This document shows, in pieces, positions 14,601-27,203 of a stretch of DNA of 64,000 nt. The translations under genes and the position numbers were made by a program. The notes beneath the pieces are model-generated. The model was not told where the DNA came from. It did not search any database and saw only the letters and a program-made list of their open reading frames with translations. The stretch is from Streblospio benedicti (lineage: Eukaryota > Annelida > Polychaeta > Spionida > Spionidae), in the NCBI GenBank assembly GCA_019095985.1, contig CM032664.1, forward strand, positions 53,068,566-53,132,565, read 5' to 3'. Numbering within the stretch: position 1 is the stretch's first letter; each line of letters starts with the position of its first letter.

Positions 14601-17600
14601 AATTTTATTGAATTGAATCACTCTTTGTTGCCGTAAGCTTGTACAGGACAGTCTGTGTTGGAGCTATTTTGGAAATAACATTGGTATAGATTTCCTTTAA
14701 TACTATTAATTTATTCAATTCTACTCTCACTGTTCTGCCAAGCCAAAATATGTACAGTTATTCATATATTAATTTATTGACCATGGTAATACTAGTTATC
14801 ATACTATACAATTAGTAAGCAATGATTATGCCTGGAAAATACTATAATTCAGTCTATTGACTTTCTTGACTTGGAGTCGTTTTCTGCCATAACATTTATT
14901 GGTAAACTATTCAATAGTAACACTACTAGGCCACTGTCAGCTGCCGAAAATTTGAAAGTAAATATTTATTTCTAAATATAATGTAGTTGTTAATATGAAT
15001 TTAATATATATTTATATTATATACACTACAAATGAACTTTTATGAGCTTTATATTATTCCTTAATCCTTATACTAGTTCTATGTAAATTTTGTAGAATTG
15101 TCGAAAATCATCAAAGCTCTGTTCCCCAATGAGCACAAGGCTCGCCGAACTGCTGAAAAAAAAGTGCGCCACCAGTTAGCCCCGTTACCAGGTATTACTA
15201 AGAAGTGCAAAATGGTTATTATCTATAAAGCGCTTGTAGGCCTTCAGTTATTTTTTGATTGTCTTTGCTATTAAGATGCTGTTTGATGTCGTGGGACAAA
15301 AGAATACTGTGTTATCTGGTTTTGCCATGTCTTCTATATACTTCTTTGAGGATTCCATTACGTTTTTTTCTTGCTCTTCTCTTTCTTCTTGATTGCAAAA
15401 CTCATCTTCTTTTGTCTTGTGTTTGATTTCACTATTTTATCACTCAATGTCAGTCATTTTCTTGTCTGGCGTGCTTTTTATTTCTATGAAACTTAGCATT
15501 TGTTTTTAAGATGATTTGATTTCATTGCCATCTTTTTTTCCCCATGCACCATTCCCAAACCACCTTCTCTAAGTTGAATTCTGCATTTTTTTTTTACAAT
15601 CCGCCAATGTTCTAATGTTTCATAAAAACCTGAAATTGAAATTTTCTCAAACTAGGGGGTGGGCTGTTACATAAGAGTGCAGTTACTACATAATTCTTAA
15701 GGTCATTTAAGAAAAAGTAGGGGGAGGGCTGTTACGTGAGGGTGGGCACTTGAAGATATATGAATAAATCATTGCCAAAAGAATGCAATATGGTGAATTG
15801 TATTTTAAATGTGTTCTGTATGCCTTTTGTTAGGGAACCATCGGCATTCTATCAATCTACGATGTATGTCTCAAATTCATTACTTTCTGAATGATAAAAC
15901 TCAAATTTTTCCACGTATAATGGCAGGCGTGCCGATGCCTGGGTCATTCTACACGATGAACCGTAACCGGCGTGGTACAGGCGGACGTGGCTACAGCGGA
16001 GGCGCTCAGGTGTTGATGGCTGGTGCTGGTGTCTGCTTCGTGGTAAGGATGGACAGAGTTTTTATAATTTTACTCATACTGAGTTCTCTAACACTTCTAT
16101 ATTTTTTAACGATTCACGTACTCCATTAGGAGACCATCGGTAGCTTCATAGAGATTACCTCCCTAGGGCACCATCGGTGGAAAGCCTCTGGGTTGTCTTC
16201 TTAGCCCAAACACATATTTCATTTCTAAAGATTCAAACTTATAAGAAACTTTTCCATGAAAATCTTGTATAAGATAATATGCACAAGATTATCGGCTAAG
16301 TCAACTGTGTTTCAGTTATGTTAAAAAGCACAATTGCTTAAAGCATAGTAAATATTTTCTAAGCTAAAATCTGCCATCCACTTATTCCTTGCAGGTGCTG
16401 TTGATGATGCTGGGATTCACTGTGTTTGCCACCACTGTTGGCTTTGTGCTCTGGTACGTCCTGAGCATAGCAGATGGTTTTGTTTGGTAAAATGTGATAT
16501 AGGATCCCATTGATTTTTTAATATTATTGTTTCTTGTCGTTTGGTTTATGTTTCATTGTCTTTTCAACTACTTTTGAAAATATGTTGGATATTAATGATA
16601 ATGATAATGGATACTTCTCCATATGAAGGCAAGCAAAAAATACAATACAAGTAGGGAAATGTTGGTCTGACAGTACTTAGAGAATATTGAACAAAAACTA
16701 GGTAAATACAAAAATTTGATGTGAAAAGTGTAAAATGAGTAAGTTTAAAAATATATGAAATGTTAGAAAAAAATGAGCAGTAGTGTTGCTATTAGATTTG
16801 ATTGGATCAAGGAAAAAAGATATGAATTTTTTCGATAGCATATAGTACAACCCTACAGAAGTCTAAATCAAATAGGTGTGATTTTCACTGAAGCATGGTA
16901 ATGTCTCACTGCAGGTACCTGGTTGAGGTGTCCATGGACATTGTGTGTGAACTGGCTGTGGAGTTCAATGATTTCTTTGACCTGACCTACCAGGCGCTTG
17001 TGCTGCTCTGCATGGATGGAAAGGTAAAAAATAATCCTATGTGGGTCGAGGATTTCTCAGAATTGGGGACTCAACAGGGGATGCAGATGTTGGATTATTA
17101 AGTGTTTACCAAGTGTTCAGTTAAATTTCAAGTGTTTGAAAGAGGGTTGTTGCAATCAAGTGAGAATCAATGAGATCCAGAAGTGAAAATGAGTTACGGC
17201 ATGCTGAAAACTTGGAATGCTGAAAACTTGGAAAGCTGAAAACTTATCTTAGTAACTACATCTACAGGTCATTTTCGGTTTAAAAATGCAATGCGGGGGA
17301 TGCCTACTAGATCTGTCTATTTCATAGGAGGCATTTTAAAAATTCATAGTATCTGCAATATTAAAACAGAATCAATCTGAATGCTTTGAACAAACTTTCA
17401 TACGTTAAGTATTAATGTACCTTCATTTAAAAGCACCCATTTTTTTCATACTAAGGTGCCGACCGAGCTGTATCAGCTGATCACATCCTCTGTGGGCCGC
17501 ATGGGTGGAGCCTTCACCAAGCTGGTCAACCGCACGATGAACGTGTGGCAGCAGCAGCACAACCAGGGTGACAGCAGCAGCAGCAACGATGACAGCAGCG

Positions 17601-17836
17601 GCTCAGCGCCGCGAGGCATGGACTTCATGGCTCCGCCCACGGCAGGAGCAAGCACACTGGGTGGGGGGGATCAGGGGGGTGTTAATGGCAGCAACGCTAG
17701 TGACTCGTCCACTCAGTTTCTAAATCGAATGGCCCAAGCTCAGGTAGCTAACTACGTGCTACTGGGCTTCATGGTCACCTACTTGTTGTACAGGTTTGCG
17801 AGGCACCTGCAAGCTAGAAGGGTTCAGATGAGATGA
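11644..17836 (+). CDS. RNF180: RNF180-like membrane RING E3 ubiquitin ligase, nine exons, 669 aa
   Basis: RNF180 (Rines) is a membrane-anchored RING E3 ligase. Exons are 11644-11740, 12619-12701, 12846-13682, 14299-14530, 15096-15191, 15927-16042, 16395-16453, 16915-17023 and 17456-17836. They are phase-consistent and total 2010 bases. The N-terminus has HVKCRKCRF then ICPKCKHKIGGFDF, matching the paired CxxC and 'CPFCGARLGGFNF' of vertebrate RNF180. The C3HC4 RING uses C364, C367, C380, H382, C385, C388, C402 and C405 (CSVCLELYYLPHWCEPCQHV), close to the vertebrate [20 protein letters not shown]. Downstream come a hydrophobic stretch at about 476-508, a helical segment, a Ser/Asn/Gly-rich linker and a last hydrophobic stretch near 643-660. 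Vertebrate RNF180 (592 aa) has one C-terminal TM, so the multi-pass tail is unusual. The exon 4 acceptor is weak and could shift by a codon. Confidence 0.88.
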
Positions 17837-18169
17837 GGAGGTGATTTGGGCTTGAATTAGGACCAATGGTGATTTGTGATCAGCTATTTCCTTTTGCTTG
17901 TTATGTGATAATTTTTTTTATTTGAACTTTGAGCTTGCGTGGTTTTTCATGTTTGTTAACTCGTCTAGTCACATTTCGTAAGTCTAATTGCATATTGATC
18001 ATGTTATTTGTAAATATGCTTTTATCAATTGTTTGTATTATTATACAACAATCATAACTTTAATCTGTGCCAAGTGCAATTAATTTGATAATCATTTGTT
18101 ATGAATTTAATATTGGTTTGCTGTGAATATATCTTAATTCATTTGATGTGGTCAAAACCTTTGAATAAA
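17837..18169 (+). other. RNF180: RNF180 3' untranslated region
   Basis: Non-coding AT-rich sequence after the TGA at 17834-17836. A poly(A) signal AATAAA lies at 18164-18169, giving a 3' UTR of about 330 bases. Confidence 0.6.
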
Positions 18170-19290
18170 AAAATATATCAGTACAATATTTTTTATTTCA
18201 GTTGTATGTTGATGCATATACATTTTTAATTTGTAGCAAAAATGTGTGTTTATAATATTTTTAGAAATTTTAATTTGTTCCGTCTCAAAATTTCCTGCTT
18301 TATACCGTGATTCTGGCACAGCCCAAACACAATTATTGATATAGCTTACAATAGAAAGATGTAACTGGTTGTTTATATCAGACTGGGATCAGTTTGCATT
18401 TTAAGGGCAACGCTCACAAGATCACATCATAATTTAACAGATAAATTTTTTTTCACTGAACTTATCATGGAAAATTATCCACTTGGTTTCAGAAAGAATA
18501 AATGTATGTTCATATGCTTACAGCAATAAACATTTTAGATTGATCTTAAAATGTGCAAAACATAGATTATGATGGTATGTTTAAGTAGTGAGATCACGAG
18601 TGATGCCTGCATGCATGAGTGAACATTAGCGAATGAGAGCAGGCAAAGACAACACAAGTGCAGATATTGGGTAATCTCCTCTATAAAACATACCATTGGC
18701 CCTTTTTTTATCACTTCAACTGAGCTACTACTACTGCCTAAATTGTTTTCCTCTGAGATAGAGGCAATATTGACTTTTGAGCAATCTTTAGGTCTTTTTA
18801 TATATCTTATTACATCCTGGAGTACTAGACATATTCTCCTTGAAGACGACTGGAGACACGCTACTATGACCATTCTAATATTTATATATATATATAAAAA
18901 AAAACTTTCATACAATAACCTGTTCTCACTAAGAATTGCAAGCACATCGATTAATCTTCAGACAGATGTGCATGTCCAATATTTTTTATCTGAAAACTTG
19001 TAATATGTAGATAAGCTTATTTGGTCAGTAATGTAATAATTGTAAACAGACATGATGAATTTCGAAAATGACTTAGGGCGAAGGTCAAAATTTTAATATT
19101 AGTTTCTTTGTTCCACCCCGGCCATCTACTACAGTAATTTTAAATATTCTGTTTTTAAAATTACTGTTAATTGTCTGTATTTTATATCATAAATTCTATT
19201 AGTAAATATGGCAAACTAAATAAATAAATATGTCATGCAGAAATTAATCAAACTTCACTAGAAATAAGGGAAACAAATTCTCAAATAAAC
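18170..19290. other. Convergent intergenic interval with one doubtful exon-like frame
   Basis: AT-rich DNA between the convergent RNF180 and Ly6-like genes. On the minus strand, about 18687-18852 is exon-like. An acceptor (TGTCTCCAG) precedes an open stretch containing VIRYIKRPKDCSKVNIASI and GSSSSSVEVIKKGPM, and GTATGT follows. I find no partner exons and no family, so it is not called as a gene. Nothing else is recognised. Confidence 0.3.
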
Positions 19291-20121
19291 TTTATTTCTA
19301 AACAAGAACCAATAAAACAAGAAAAATATAAGAACTATGCATACAAAATGATATTTCAAAATGACCTACCAGAGATTCTTCTGTAAAAAATACACCATGG
19401 ATCACTATGCTACAAGAATTATTTAAGACACTACAATTAGTCACAGACAGTTCTTAAATCAACACATAATTCAAAGAAGTGTAGTCTTATGTATTAACTA
19501 GCATACTAACTACCTAAAGCTTACCTTATCTAAATTTTTCACAACAGGAACTAACAAAGATAATTGCAAAGATAACCATTTTTTGAGGGTACTTTACTAT
19601 ATATCTTTGAATGGTACTAACCCATTGTGCAATGGGCTAACAACTATGACGAGCGCAATTTTAAACACTTTCAAAAATCATTTAATGATTCCATTTTTCA
19701 AGTGCTCATGTGGCAATAATGTGCTAAGCACAGTCAACTAAATATCTAATTGAATCAACTCTCATGGAAAACCTAATAAACTGCATTTCTTCATGAACTT
19801 CTCTTACTCAAATACCAGGTGGGAGTTGATACAATTATATCAATATTTAAGTGCATAAAAAATTAATCAATGTTCTTTAAGAAAACTATCTATATAAGAA
19901 AACATAATATAAAATGAACTTAATCTAAAATAAACATATGATCATCTACATATACTTTTTTCAAAAAATATTCCTACAAGATCAAGAACCACAATACATA
20001 GAAAATTACAAGATAATCTTTTTTTCTTAAAATATACAAAAAACTGTTTTTCCTTCTATTAATCTTCCGCCTATAATGTCATCTTTTCATGTTCAAAGTT
20101 TTACTTTGAGTAATTCGTCTT
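19291..20121 (-). other. Probable 3' UTR of the Ly6-like gene
   Basis: Sequence downstream of the TAG at 20122-20124 on the minus strand. The complement of AATAAA (TTTATT) at 19291-19296 is a candidate poly(A) signal, which would make an 830-base 3' UTR. No open frames of note. Confidence 0.4.
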
Positions 20122-23100
20122 CTAAGCAATAGCGTTTGTCTCATCAGTGAAACGGGAGTAGCCTTGACCCGCTGGCGTATTCACAACTGGAATAAAAAAT
20201 AAATTTGTTTAAACATACATGATTTCAAACTCCAAAAGAAAAAAAGTGACTTTGCATGAGAAAATCAGATATGAAGAAAAGAAACGTTAAAGAACAGAAA
20301 TGTATCCTAATAAGTTATCCAACATTAAAATGATCAAATATTCTTATGAGTTCAAAAGATGATCATGTTTTTTTTTTGCTATAAAAGCTATTAAATTGTC
20401 ATGAAGAGAATGGATGTTTGATTGAATAATCCATAAAGTTGACGTATCGGAGTCCAAGATTAATGTATACAACTGTATTTGTATAAACATGGAGGATTCT
20501 TTCTCCCAGTCTACAGGGCTATAAAACACTATCTATATCTAAGTACGAGTGCGCTCCTACACTGACCGAGTACTGTTCCGGTGCCTGGTGTGTGCAGGAC
20601 GGCGCCCCTGTGAGGCTTGCTGCGGCAGCAGGAGCAGCAGCAACAGCAGCAGCAGGTGACGCAGGCGCCCAGAAGCACCAACACGGCGACCGCAGCCACG
20701 GCAATAGCCCAGTATGGGATGCTGCAAGGGACAGTGCAGAAAAGCTGTGATTAATAACGAGGGAAGATTTCACAAGGGCAGCTGACAATAACAAGCGATG
20801 TTTGCATCAGCCAATTTATGCCACATATTACCGTTTCCCCGCACTGTGTATTGTGGAACTAGCTAGACCAACATAATGAACAAATGAATATTTACCACTT
20901 TTCTTGAATGAACAATCCATTATGACACTGGGCATCACACAGGTCATCACTGCAGAAACAGGAGCGGCCCTTCACATTGAGGATGCTCATGTCCAAAATT
21001 GACAGCACACCGTTCAGAACTTTTGACGCACTATCGGTGATCTTGTCCAGGCAGCCATCCTCTTGATACTGGGACTTAAGCACACAGTCCCTCACCTCGA
21101 CTTGCGTTGAGAATCGGCCAACTGGAAATTTAATTGATAAATTCAATATATTTGGCATTTGCTAAAATATTTTAAGGCTGGTTTAATAGCCATGAAAATA
21201 TTCGGTATCTACAAATTTTATCTTAAAGTACTTTCTTAGTTTTTTAAAGCAAATATTCATACCATAAATGCATTTCTGCAATGATATCTTAAGATGTTTG
21301 AAGAACAATCATTTTTCATGTACATATCCTAAAATGTTTGAAGAACAATCATTTTATATGTACATATCCTAAGATTGCTTGAAGAACAATCATTTTATAA
21401 GTACTGTTCAAAACGGTATCTTATAGAAAGAGTACAACTTACTAAGTGGTATATTTGCTTCTACGGTTCCAGAAATGTAGCCGCAAGTGGAGGTGTCATC
21501 ATCGCAGGTCACTGTGTCAACATCCCCCAGCCAGGGATATTTACAGTTGAGTTGAGTGTGCTCTTGAATCTGCAACACAAAAAAGTGCTACGTGTCTTAA
21601 CATGGTGGCTAAGTATTTTGAATGTGATTTATCTGCATTCAATTTGCTAGTCTAAACAGATTTCATTGTAACATATAAAAAAACAACAACACCCAAAACC
21701 ATCGCAGCTATGCAATGACAAATTTAGAGGCAATGATATTCAATAGTTTACTTTTGTAACTTAAGCCCTTAAGTGAATTTTATCTTATGCATACATTTTC
21801 CATGCATAATGCACTCTCAACTGGTATTTTTCAAAAATCATTTTTAGAGGTAATTGTACTTGTTATCTCTAGTAACTTTTACCCCCAAATAATTACTATC
21901 TAAATACATTTTCGAACCTTATCTTTGACGGCACCTCCAAGAATGTTGTCTGCCTTTTGAGCAACATTGACACATTTGAAGCACTGCAGAGCTACAGCTG
22001 AAATATGTGCAAGACTAGATTAGCAGATGTTCATTCCAATATGCTGCCCACTAGCAGATACAAAAAGCAAGTCAATACAAAAGCTATGAAACTGAAACTA
22101 GCGTACATACATGTACTTACATTATAGTAACTTGATTTTTATGATGGAAAAATTGGCCGTAAAAATTTTCCACTCTGTGGATGAAAATGAATTTATTGAA
22201 AACCAAACAGTCTGTAGTGATAAAGAGGTTTTTCACAAATTACAGCAGAGGGGAGGGTCATGAATGTTTGACGACAGCTGACAAGGGGGGAGGGGGTTCG
22301 CCACTGGGTGACGTCAGCTTTCATCCCAGTTTTTCAAAAACAGGAACATCATCTATGATGAAGATACAATTCCCGATAACAAACAAAAACAACGACAGAT
22401 TTGGACACAGCTAAACCTTCTGCAAAGAACATTGAGTACAAGTCCGTAATAACACGACTAATTGCATATGGCGTCATTCATATTTCAAACAATCTGGCAA
22501 TGAAATTATAAAAAGAATGCATTTTTCAGCAGGACAGTCGGTGGATATAAAAGAACACAATATCCAAGACTAAGAGATTATCTATACTATTGGGGGTTGT
22601 TTTGATATACATCATAAAACACACACCACAAGTGGTCATCACTTGAAATCTATTTATGATGTAGAATAGTTCTTACAATTTTATTTATTTACTTCATTTT
22701 TAAAAACCATACACAATGTATTGGTTTGAGTCTCTTGAATCTATTTACCAGGTACAAGTCATGCCATGCAATTGTAGATATGCTTTCAAAAGAATAGTCC
22801 CTTTTGAACATATTCAATTCCTTTTAATATCCATTTGAAATTGTAACAAAAAATTATCAAAATTGTTAAGACCATACTTGGCAGTTTGCAGTCCAGGCAT
22901 AATCTGAAGAGATTACATGTACTTTCTACAGTACAGAATACATTTTAATGACATTGAGTCAATATACTGTTCAAACCCTCTAAAAAATGTCAATTAAACG
23001 AATTATTGTCACAGCTGAATATGCAGATATGGTACGTCATTTATGGTGCGTTCGCATGCTTTTTTCCAACTAGAAAATACCAGCTTCCAATTTTATACAG

Positions 23101-23789
23101 TAAATTCACTAGAATGGGCACGCTCAGTTGTGAACTCAGAGCTTTATTTTATTTATCCAGCTTCTGACTGTGAAATATCATGATTTACGACTGGGAACGT
23201 CCATTCCAGTGAATTTCCCTTATGGGAAGCTCGTATCTTTTAATATAAGTTCAGAAGAAGCATATAGAGTCTAAACACAGCATTAGAATTTTTATCATAT
23301 ACGTCGAGGCTGTTGTACGTACAGTTTAGATAGTCACTTGAATTTTTTATAAGGTTTTTAAAAAAACTTTATCTTTTTAATACTCTCGAAGTGACAGAGT
23401 TGAACATAAGTAGTGCCAACACTTGTATCTGTAGATACTATTACCTAGTCTAACCCCAAAACAGAAAGAAGCTTAAACAGAAAATAGAAAGGAAAAAGAA
23501 AAAGATTTTTATTCTAGCCACATTGTAGCTTTGTAGTACAGTATATTGCCCCGGGTATATTGCTTGCCGTATGATATACAGCGTATTTTCGTCCATGCTT
23601 TTTCTCTGAGGTATACAGGGTATTAACTCAGCTCTACATGTAGGGGTAGTATATTGCATAAACAAGAGTGAAGACATGGGCATAGAAGTTTCATGTGCTG
23701 CATGATAATGGGACGGTCAACTCACCATTCTTGATGTGTGCTACCACGACCACAAGACACACAGCACGTGCAGCGAACGAATCCATCAT
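20122..23789 (-). CDS. Single-pass Ly6/uPAR-like surface protein, six exons, 238 aa
   Basis: This is a small secretory-pathway protein, presumably at the plasma membrane. Minus-strand exons are 23726-23789, 21918-21997, 21443-21569, 20896-21121, 20567-20721 and 20122-20186. All are GT-AG and the phases sum to 717 bases. A hydrophobic leader (CLVVVVAH) precedes LQCFKC at 25-30, the usual opening of Ly6/uPAR three-finger domains. CFCSDDLCDAQC at about 145-156 resembles their closing CxCxxDxCN motif. The roughly 115 residues between are longer than a standard three-finger loop set. They carry C-rich DTVTCDDDTSTCGY and a helix-like middle, so the fold may be an expanded variant. A transmembrane helix (about 169-188) is followed by seven consecutive cysteines (189-195), Ser and two more, then a tail ending TDETNAIA. 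The start is the first of two adjacent ATGs. The family call is moderate; the exon chain is strong. Confidence 0.75.
21301..21400. repeat. 40-base tandem repeat in an intron
   Basis: GAAGAACAATCATTTT recurs at 21301, 21341 and 21381. That is three units of exactly 40 bases with minor changes (TGTACATATCCTAA between them). It lies in the intron between exons 3 and 4 of the Ly6-like gene. Confidence 0.85.
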
Positions 23790-26080
23790 GATCCTACCAG
23801 TAATCAAAGTATTAAAAACGAAAGTTACTGTATGCTGACAAATATCTATGTATCTTACATATTCAACATACCCTATCATATCATAGAAATACCTGTTTGA
23901 GTGTAAAATGGCGTCTGTCTGTCAATCGTTGCTTGAGAATTTATTGTTTTTTATGGATTCACCTGCCTAGACTCTACCTCCAAGAAAACGAAACCGCTGT
24001 GCTTTATTTTGCTACAGCCTCGCTCTTTCTGTTTCGATGTGCTGTAACAGAGGTGAATGAGCTGTAGACAAATGACTACGAAACCTCAATCTCAGGTAAA
24101 CGTAGTTCAAAAAGTGATGAGTCATATGGCGGAAAAATCAAAAGTGCACCATGACCATGGCGCATGCTGAGTGGATTAAAGGCCGATTATTATTCCCTAT
24201 TCACTAAAGCCGCCTCGGATGGATGGTGGATGGGTAGTGGTGGTGGGAGAGCTCGTAAAAAAAAGTGGCCCATATGTCTATACCTTGACGATGAAACAGT
24301 GACCCTTGTACATACCTATTTAATAATGACACCACATAACTAACACGTTACTACAAAAATAGTCTTTTAAAATTCTACTACTTAAATAATTGTTACACAT
24401 AAGACAAACTGTTTCCGCTGGTAGCGTTTACGGCATCGTGGATTTCACCGCTTTCCCATTCACACAGCCTTCAAAATCCATGTTCATGATATAAGTAATA
24501 AGCCCGCATAGATAAGGATGCGTTTACCATGTTTACGGCTAAAGAGTTCAAAATGTTGCATTTTTCAAGTGAGTGTAATAGCATATAATACAACCCATAT
24601 AACTTTTTGCATTTGCATGTATATACTCTACTTCAACAAATCCATCTGCCACGTAATTCACCAAGCCTGGCTCTGATAATCATTGATTATCACGTACATT
24701 TGAACAGGGTGTACCACATTGCATGCTATATTTATTAATAGATGTTCGGAGATGACCGGATTAAAGAAAGCCATTGACATCATCCCAGGGCTCACCCTCT
24801 TCTTGGTGTGTTGGCATCAGTAAGCCCGGATGCGTGTGCCTTGCAATTGCCCCCACAGGATAAACAAATCACTCTGGTCCACATCACTGATTGCGGCATT
24901 CGGAGGTAAATGTTTTATTAGACCCCCAGATTAGACCCCCAGCTCTGTTGGAGAGACAGCCTAATTATAGGTGTTAATTATCCAGTGGAGGAAGAAAAAT
25001 CTGTGATCATTGTAAGTCATCTTTTCAACTAATTTGCAAAGTTTATATACACATTTTACTACAATGAGATGTACATGTATATTGGAGTGGTGAATCTGTG
25101 AATTTGAAGAATTTCAGAAGTATTGAAACCCCTAGAAATTGTGTCTTCTAATGAGCTGCACTTAAATATTTTTTTACATGCCGTGAAACCAGTCTTATAT
25201 GGACACCTTGGGTAGATGTGAAAAGTGTCCACACAAAACAGTGTCCTTAAAAGGGAGGTGTCCACACATGGGGTGGGGGTGGGGGGTTATAGGTGTCAGT
25301 TCATGAATATTTGAGAAATGGTGGTTTCTCATAACATTGGGATGTTTTCTGACTGTTTTTGTGTTAGTTACTAAGAGCTTGCCTTTGATAAAACAAAAAA
25401 CAAAAAATACTATAAAAGTAACACCAAAAAGACTTGAGGTGTACAATGATAACATTGAGGGTGGCGGTAGGGGGATTGGATGGTTTCTTTATGAACAGTG
25501 AAGGTTTGAGTCAATGAAGATTCATACCCAAAAGTAGACATAACTGTTAACAAGCTCAACATTATTGTCACTGGCAGGGTCACTGGCTATTTTATCAGAA
25601 AGCGTACCAAGCTTTCAACCATAATATGACCGCTATGGGCTTCTTCAGGATATGATGTCATCTTATGACATCATCCGTACGATAAATAGTGAATAGTATA
25701 AAATAGTCAATAGTGTTGAACGTAGTTTATGAAAGTGAAACAAATAACTGAGCGAATTTCATTTTCTATATTTAATGTTTTTATTCAAGATGTGGAAAGT
25801 AGAAACAACATAAAACTATGCGATTTCCATGAAACCTATCTATTATTCAATTCTACTCTCACTGTTATGGCAAGTTATTCTTATCACAAATAAGGCCCAC
25901 AAAACCTATGTACATAGAATTACTGAATTGATAAAGTTGATCGCACACTATCCTATGTAATTCCACGTAAAGGTAAAATCCTAGACTATGTATTACACGT
26001 AAAGGTATCTACTGTATACATTTTTCATAAGTCAGCCAATACCAAACGAGAATCCTCAATCAACTGTGAATAGATTATAA
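23790..26080. other. Intergenic up to the assembly gap
   Basis: This region includes the upstream flank of the Ly6-like gene. I see no gene. A short segment at 25852-25873 (ATTCAATTCTACTCTCACTG) also occurs at about 14713 in an RNF180 intron, so both may be remnants of one dispersed repeat. Around 25560-25690 there is a repeat-like sentence containing AAGCTTTCAACC and GGCTTCTTCAGGATATG. Confidence 0.4.
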
Positions 26081-26816
26081 NNNNNNNNNNNNNNNNNNNN
26101 NNNNNNNNNNNNNNNNNNNNNNNNNNNNNNNNNNNNNNNNNNNNNNNNNNNNNNNNNNNNNNNNNNNNNNNNNNNNNNNNNNNNNNNNNNNNNNNNNNNN
26201 NNNNNNNNNNNNNNNNNNNNNNNNNNNNNNNNNNNNNNNNNNNNNNNNNNNNNNNNNNNNNNNNNNNNNNNNNNNNNNNNNNNNNNNNNNNNNNNNNNNN
26301 NNNNNNNNNNNNNNNNNNNNNNNNNNNNNNNNNNNNNNNNNNNNNNNNNNNNNNNNNNNNNNNNNNNNNNNNNNNNNNNNNNNNNNNNNNNNNNNNNNNN
26401 NNNNNNNNNNNNNNNNNNNNNNNNNNNNNNNNNNNNNNNNNNNNNNNNNNNNNNNNNNNNNNNNNNNNNNNNNNNNNNNNNNNNNNNNNNNNNNNNNNNN
26501 NNNNNNNNNNNNNNNNNNNNNNNNNNNNNNNNNNNNNNNNNNNNNNNNNNNNNNNNNNNNNNNNNNNNNNNNNNNNNNNNNNNNNNNNNNNNNNNNNNNN
26601 NNNNNNNNNNNNNNNNNNNNNNNNNNNNNNNNNNNNNNNNNNNNNNNNNNNNNNNNNNNNNNNNNNNNNNNNNNNNNNNNNNNNNNNNNNNNNNNNNNNN
26701 NNNNNNNNNNNNNNNNNNNNNNNNNNNNNNNNNNNNNNNNNNNNNNNNNNNNNNNNNNNNNNNNNNNNNNNNNNNNNNNNNNNNNNNNNNNNNNNNNNNN
26801 NNNNNNNNNNNNNNNN
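26081..26816. other. Assembly gap (736 N)
   Basis: Unbroken run of N. Its true length and content are unknown. Confidence 0.99.
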
Positions 26817-27203
26817 TGCGGATTTTAACTATATATTTTCCCTTAATTAAACTGCGGGAAGATCAATACTGGGATCATTCATACGTTTTGTCGTTTTGTG
26901 ATTACCATCCGGTGGTTCGGAATATGCCTCAAAAATCAAAACGTGGCTGCGTCTCAACTGCCAGAGACGATCCTCATACGGGCAAACATTTAAAAAGACA
27001 TAATAAATGGTAAGGTCGTAAATTCGCATCTTGCCACAGCAAGGTATCATCTATGAAATTTTATAGAAAGATGTATTGACCACCTTCTTAGGTGAAGATG
27101 TAAATCTGGCGATCTTGTTAATACCTTTACGTTTAATTACGTGAACGTAAGTTTGTAGGCCTACAGTGCGGTCAAAGGGAGATAAGGGTTGGTGATGACA
27201 TAA

